Shown piece after piece: positions 29,163 to 31,928 of a stretch of DNA of 31,928 nucleotides (the stretch's first letter is position 1; every line of letters begins with the position of its first letter). Position numbers and translations under genes: made by a program. The notes beneath the pieces are model-generated. The model saw only the letters and a list, made by a program, of their open reading frames with translations, made no database searches and was not told the DNA's origin. The stretch comes from JBAYJS01 sp041664985 (lineage in GTDB: Bacteria; Patescibacteriota; Patescibacteriia; Buchananbacterales; UBA6539). The stretch lies in the NCBI GenBank assembly GCA_041664985.1, contig JBAYJS010000009.1, positions 1-31,928 of the forward strand, given 5' to 3'.

Positions 29163-30230
29163 TCAGAAGCTGAGTTTGGCCCAAAGGTCGCAGTTGGTCA
29201 ATTGGGCATTGATGTCGACACCGTAAAACTCCTGAATCGGTGCCAAGATTTCCGGCGTATGCTTCCAGACTTGCTGTAAGCCAACACGAACCTGCTCGAC
29301 TGCGTCGCTGCTCATCAGGCCAAGCGGCTCGCGCAGATTGGCATTGATCATGCCAATCCCTGCCATCGCGGTTTGAATGCCGCAGGGGTTGCGGAATTTG
29401 TCGTCGACTTGGTAGAGCTGGCCTTTGAACTCGCGCTGGGTTTTGTCGGTGATCGTTACCAGCTTAAACAGCGGTGCAAGTTTGACAGCGATTGCATTGC
29501 CCTCGTCGACTTTGCCTTCAAGGAAGGCCTGGACCATTTGGGCAACTGCTGCCGGTGCCAGATTGCTGACAACCGAAATCACGCCGTCAGCCAGAATTCC
29601 CGGATCTGAAAACATTTTGGCAGTCAGGTCATCATCGCCTGACAAAATCGAAACGGGCTGGTCAAGTTGGGCAAAGAGCTGCCGGGTTTGACGCATGTTT
29701 TCCAGGTCGCCGGTGGCTTCCTTAACAGCAGTGACGTTTGGAAACTGATCGGCCAAAATCGCCAGATCAACCGGCCAGGTTTTGCAGCCGGTTCGGCCGG
29801 GAATGATATACGGCCAATAGGCGCAGTCGGGGTTTTCTCTGGCAATGAGTTCAGCCAACCGCCCGTGATACAATTGCCGGTTGTGATACGACGCCGGGCC
29901 GTTGTAGTACGGATCGACTGCCAAAATGGCAAACGCGCCGGCTTTGCAGGCAGCCAATGAAAGTTCCATGGCTTCAGCCAAGTTATTGCTGCCGCCGCCG
30001 CAGATTACCGGAATTTTGCCAGCTACAAGCTCAATCGTGAGTTCGTTGATTGTTTTGTGGTGTTCCAGGGCAAACGTCGGTGAACCAAACGTGGTTCCCA
30101 TGGACACCACCGCACCAATACCCTCTCGGATTTGAAATTCCAGGAGCTTTTCGTAGGCTGGCGCATCAAAGGTGCCGTCTGGTGTTAACGGTCCAACCAA
30201 TGCTGTTGCTGCTGCCCGAAACTGTTTCAT
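29163..30230 (-). CDS. Dihydrodipicolinate synthase / N-acetylneuraminate lyase family aldolase (DapA-like)
   Basis: This TIM-barrel aldolase of the DHDPS/NAL family would form a Schiff base between Lys170 (VTAVKEATGD) and pyruvate. Other family residues are G45-T-T47 (GTTFGSPT; usually GTTGES), Y108-Y109-N110, and Y141 and R146 in YIIPGRTG; the Arg is the one that binds the aspartate-semialdehyde carboxylate in DapA. The product is 355 residues, about 60 longer than typical, with extra C-terminal sequence. I chose ATG 30230 (SD GGAGG at 30239-30243, eight bases upstream) over TTG 30245. It is GC-rich (one line, 29881-29940, counts 58% G+C) and stands alone; no other lysine-pathway gene is in the window, so the true substrate is open. 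Confidence 0.85.
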   Translation of the reverse strand: MKQFRAAATALVGPLTPDGTFDAPAYEKLLEFQIREGIGAVVSMGTTFGSPTFALEHHKTINELTIELVAGKIPVICGGGSNNLAEAMELSLAACKAGAFAILAVDPYYNGPASYHNRQLYHGRLAELIARENPDCAYWPYIIPGRTGCKTWPVDLAILADQFPNVTAVKEATGDLENMRQTRQLFAQLDQPVSILSGDDDLTAKMFSDPGILADGVISVVSNLAPAAVAQMVQAFLEGKVDEGNAIAVKLAPLFKLVTITDKTQREFKGQLYQVDDKFRNPCGIQTAMAGIGMINANLREPLGLMSSDAVEQVRVGLQQVWKHTPEILAPIQEFYGVDINAQLTNCDLWAKLSF

Positions 30231-30238
30231 CGCTTCAT

Positions 30239-30243
30239 CCTCC
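30239..30243 (-). promoter_or_regulatory. SD fixing the dapA-like start
   Basis: GGAGG on minus, eight bases before ATG 30230; it would be inside the gene with the TTG 30245 start. Confidence 0.7.
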
Positions 30244-30325
30244 AAACCGTGTTATGTTGCCACGAAGTTAAATAGCGTAAACCGTAGTTTTACCTTAATT
30301 AAAGTGTTGTTGTTTGTTAAATAAA

Positions 30326-30360
30326 TTAAGCGCTAGGCTCTAGGCGCTAGAAATTAGGTT
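30326..30360. repeat. CTAG/CTAGG intergenic repeat
   Basis: The tract contains three CTAG copies in alternation with GCGC/GCTC and ends in TTAGG. AGCGC (30329-30333) and GCGCT (30344-30348) can pair. It shares the TTAG/CTAGG style of the tracts at 12452, 18160 and 21113. Confidence 0.45.
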
Positions 30361-30376
30361 TTTACCCATACGTTCT

Positions 30377-30405
30377 TTGCTCAAATTCAGCTAAAATGAT
30401 AAAAT
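30377..30405 (+). promoter_or_regulatory. Promoter of smc, almost leaderless
   Basis: TTGCTC (30377-30382), 17 bases, TAAAAT (30400-30405) with TGA before it. The ATG is at 30415, so transcription would start within a few bases of the start codon. Confidence 0.55.
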
Positions 30406-30414
30406 AATATCATT

Positions 30415-31875
30415 ATGTTTTTACAGCGAATTGAGATTCACGGATTTAAATCCTTTGCCCAAAAAACCACTTTAGAATTTCCACGGCCCGGCCAGGGCTG
30501 TCCTTTAGTTACAAATAATGATCAAGCCACTGGTTTGCGGCTCCAACCCGGTACTTGCGGCGTGGCTTGCATTGTCGGACCAAACGGCTCGGGCAAATCA
30601 AATATTGTTGATGCCGTGCGCTGGGTTTTGGGTGAGCAAAGTCTAAAAAGCCTTCGGGGCAAAAAATCCGAAGATGTGATTTTTACCGGTTCGGATAAAA
30701 AAGCCCGATTAGGCATGGCCGAAGTTGCTTTGCATATTAATAATGAAGATGGCATGATGGCCGTTGACTATAAAGAAGTCATAATTTCAAGAAAAATTTA
30801 TCGCAACGGTGAGAGCGAATATTTAATTAATAAAAGTAAAGTTCGGCTGCAGGATGTTTTGATGCTTTTGGCCAAAGCCAATTTTGGCCAGAAAAGTTAC
30901 AGCATTGTTTCTCAGGGTTCAATTGACCAAGTGATTATGGCTACCCCGGCTGATCGTAAAGAATATTTTGATGAAGCGGTTGGGGTTAAACAATTTCAAA
31001 TCAAACGTGATCAATCAATTAATAAATTGGAAAGCGCTTGGAATAATTTGCGCCAAGTCGATGCGCTTTTGACCGAAATTAAACCAAGATTGAATTCTTT
31101 GACGCGCCAGGTCAAACGGCTTGAGCGTCGGGAAAAAATTGAAATTCAGCTTAAAGAAATTCAACAGCAATATTTTGGTTTTTTGTGGCATGATTTAAAT
31201 GATAAAATCAAAGAGGTTAAACCGAGACTGACCGAAACCGAAAAAGAGCTTAGTGAAAAAAGCCGCCAACTGCGGGCGTTGCAAGACCAGCTTCAGGCTT
31301 TGGAAAAAGAAGATTCACGTTCTAAAGTTTTTAATGAACTCCAGCAAAAATATCAAAAAGTTTTAGATCAAAAAAATAAATTGCGAGAAGAACAACTGAT
31401 TTTGCAAAATAAAATTGAAATTGCCAAGCAGCGTTTAACCGAAAAACCGGTGCCTTTGGCACTTTCAGAAATTTTGTCCCGACTTAAAGAAATCAGTGAT
31501 TTGCGCGAACGTTTGATTGATAATTTAGAGCCAAAAGATCAGGCCAAATTCGCCCAAGCCAAAGAAGATTTGCGCGAGCTGGGCAGTTTGATTAAAGATT
31601 TAATTGAGCAGTTGCAAAATCCAAAAGTCAAAGAAAAAGTTAAAGCTGAAATTGATCCTAGCTGGTTGCAAGATTTGAAAGCGGTGGAAAAAGATTTAAT
31701 TGAAATTGAAAGTCAACTGGATTTGGCGCGCCAGGCAATCACCCATTTTAACCAGTCCGAAGAACAAAAGAAAGGTAAATTTTTTGATTTACAGCGTCAA
31801 ATTACTACCAAACAAAACGAATATAATAGTCTTTCTGGCCAAGCGTCATTTGCGGGTGGAAATGGCCAAATTTGA
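30415..31875 (+). CDS. smc: Chromosome segregation protein SMC, N-terminal part (frame ends early)
   Basis: SMC is the ATPase of the bacterial condensin. The start MFLQRIEIHGFKSFAQKTTLEF is typical. Walker A is GPNGSGKSN (55-63), followed by VRWVLGEQSLKSLRGKK and SIVSQGSIDQV. A coiled coil (about 200-470) follows. Between LEF and the Walker strand there is an extra segment of about 22 residues (RPGQGCPLVTNNDQATGLRL, including two Cys nearby) not usual in SMC. The frame stops at TGA 31873 after an abnormal tail (SGQASFAGGNGQI), but frame +1 from about 31835 continues as coiled coil to the window edge, so this is a frameshifted or misassembled gene rather than a real end. The hinge and C-terminal half lie outside the window. 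Confidence 0.9.
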   Translation: MFLQRIEIHGFKSFAQKTTLEFPRPGQGCPLVTNNDQATGLRLQPGTCGVACIVGPNGSGKSNIVDAVRWVLGEQSLKSLRGKKSEDVIFTGSDKKARLGMAEVALHINNEDGMMAVDYKEVIISRKIYRNGESEYLINKSKVRLQDVLMLLAKANFGQKSYSIVSQGSIDQVIMATPADRKEYFDEAVGVKQFQIKRDQSINKLESAWNNLRQVDALLTEIKPRLNSLTRQVKRLERREKIEIQLKEIQQQYFGFLWHDLNDKIKEVKPRLTETEKELSEKSRQLRALQDQLQALEKEDSRSKVFNELQQKYQKVLDQKNKLREEQLILQNKIEIAKQRLTEKPVPLALSEILSRLKEISDLRERLIDNLEPKDQAKFAQAKEDLRELGSLIKDLIEQLQNPKVKEKVKAEIDPSWLQDLKAVEKDLIEIESQLDLARQAITHFNQSEEQKKGKFFDLQRQITTKQNEYNSLSGQASFAGGNGQI

Positions 31876-31928
31876 AACTCATCAGCAGGATTTGCGCCAG
31901 GAAATCAAACAGGAAATGGAAAGCCTCA
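31832..31928 (+). other. Out-of-frame continuation of smc
   Basis: Read from 31835 in the +1 frame (relative to 30415) the sequence gives LAKRHLRVEMAKFETHQQD and then LRQEIKQEMESL, a standard SMC coiled coil. Removing one T from the TTT at 31832-31834 joins the frames as NEYNSLLAKRHLRVEM. Confidence 0.8.

Noticed and set aside
1..31928. CRISPR arrays, transposases, phage genes, rRNA
   Set aside because: No evenly spaced identical repeats and no such protein or RNA signatures were found in reading the window.

Overview
The window looks like the replication-origin region of a small-genome bacterium, most likely of the Candidate Phyla Radiation (Patescibacteria). That placement is an inference from AT-rich DNA, tightly packed core genes that mostly lack Shine-Dalgarno (SD) sequences, a short 745-residue valyl-tRNA synthetase, a 45-residue L34, and small CPR-like hypothetical proteins. 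TGA is used as a stop (rnpA, the dapA-like gene), so the TGA=Gly code of Gracilibacteria and Absconditabacteria does not apply. No rRNA, tRNA, CRISPR array, transposase or phage gene was seen.

Layout, left to right. (1) A partial unknown gene (minus) and a long bifunctional penicillin-binding protein (plus). (2) The origin block: dnaN and dnaA on minus, with DnaA-box-like sites between them and upstream of dnaA, and divergent rpmH-rnpA-yidD-yidC-PRC-barrel on plus. (3) An accessory stretch on minus: a B12-binding-type radical SAM protein, a TrmB-like regulator with a palindromic operator candidate, and two paralogous small beta-carbonic-anhydrase-like proteins. (4) A complete F-type ATP synthase operon on minus (atpZ/I-B-E-F-H-A-G-D-C). 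The second carbonic-anhydrase-like gene sits directly behind atpC. (5) A bactofilin and a diacylglycerol-kinase-like gene (minus), rpsT (plus), and valS-holA (minus). (6) A markedly GC-rich gene of unknown function (minus), polA (minus), a dapA-like aldolase (minus), and the start of smc (plus). The smc frame breaks near the right edge but continues cleanly one base out of frame.

The most notable pattern is two gene styles. Core genes are AT-rich, mostly lack an SD, and often have short leaders behind TGnTATAAT-type or TTGACA promoters. Five single genes (left-edge gene, radical SAM gene, first carbonic-anhydrase-like gene, gene at 25.0-25.9 kb, dapA-like gene) are visibly GC-richer, all on minus, have a purine-rich SD near the start, and four of them (the left-edge gene runs off the window) are followed by a hairpin terminator. 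Three of them have a TTGACW-17 bp-TATNNT-like promoter whose spacer ends in TGC, followed by a leader of about 75-180 nt with hairpins. The longest hairpin has a 17-bp perfect stem (26020-26075). They read as independently acquired, self-contained expression cassettes inserted between housekeeping operons.

Other points of interest are a GTCATTCTGAG-type palindromic repeat in the polA leader, several degenerate TTAG/CTAG or CAATT-rich intergenic repeats, intercistronic hairpins around atpE, a degenerate lipid-kinase signature, and an extra segment in the SMC head.
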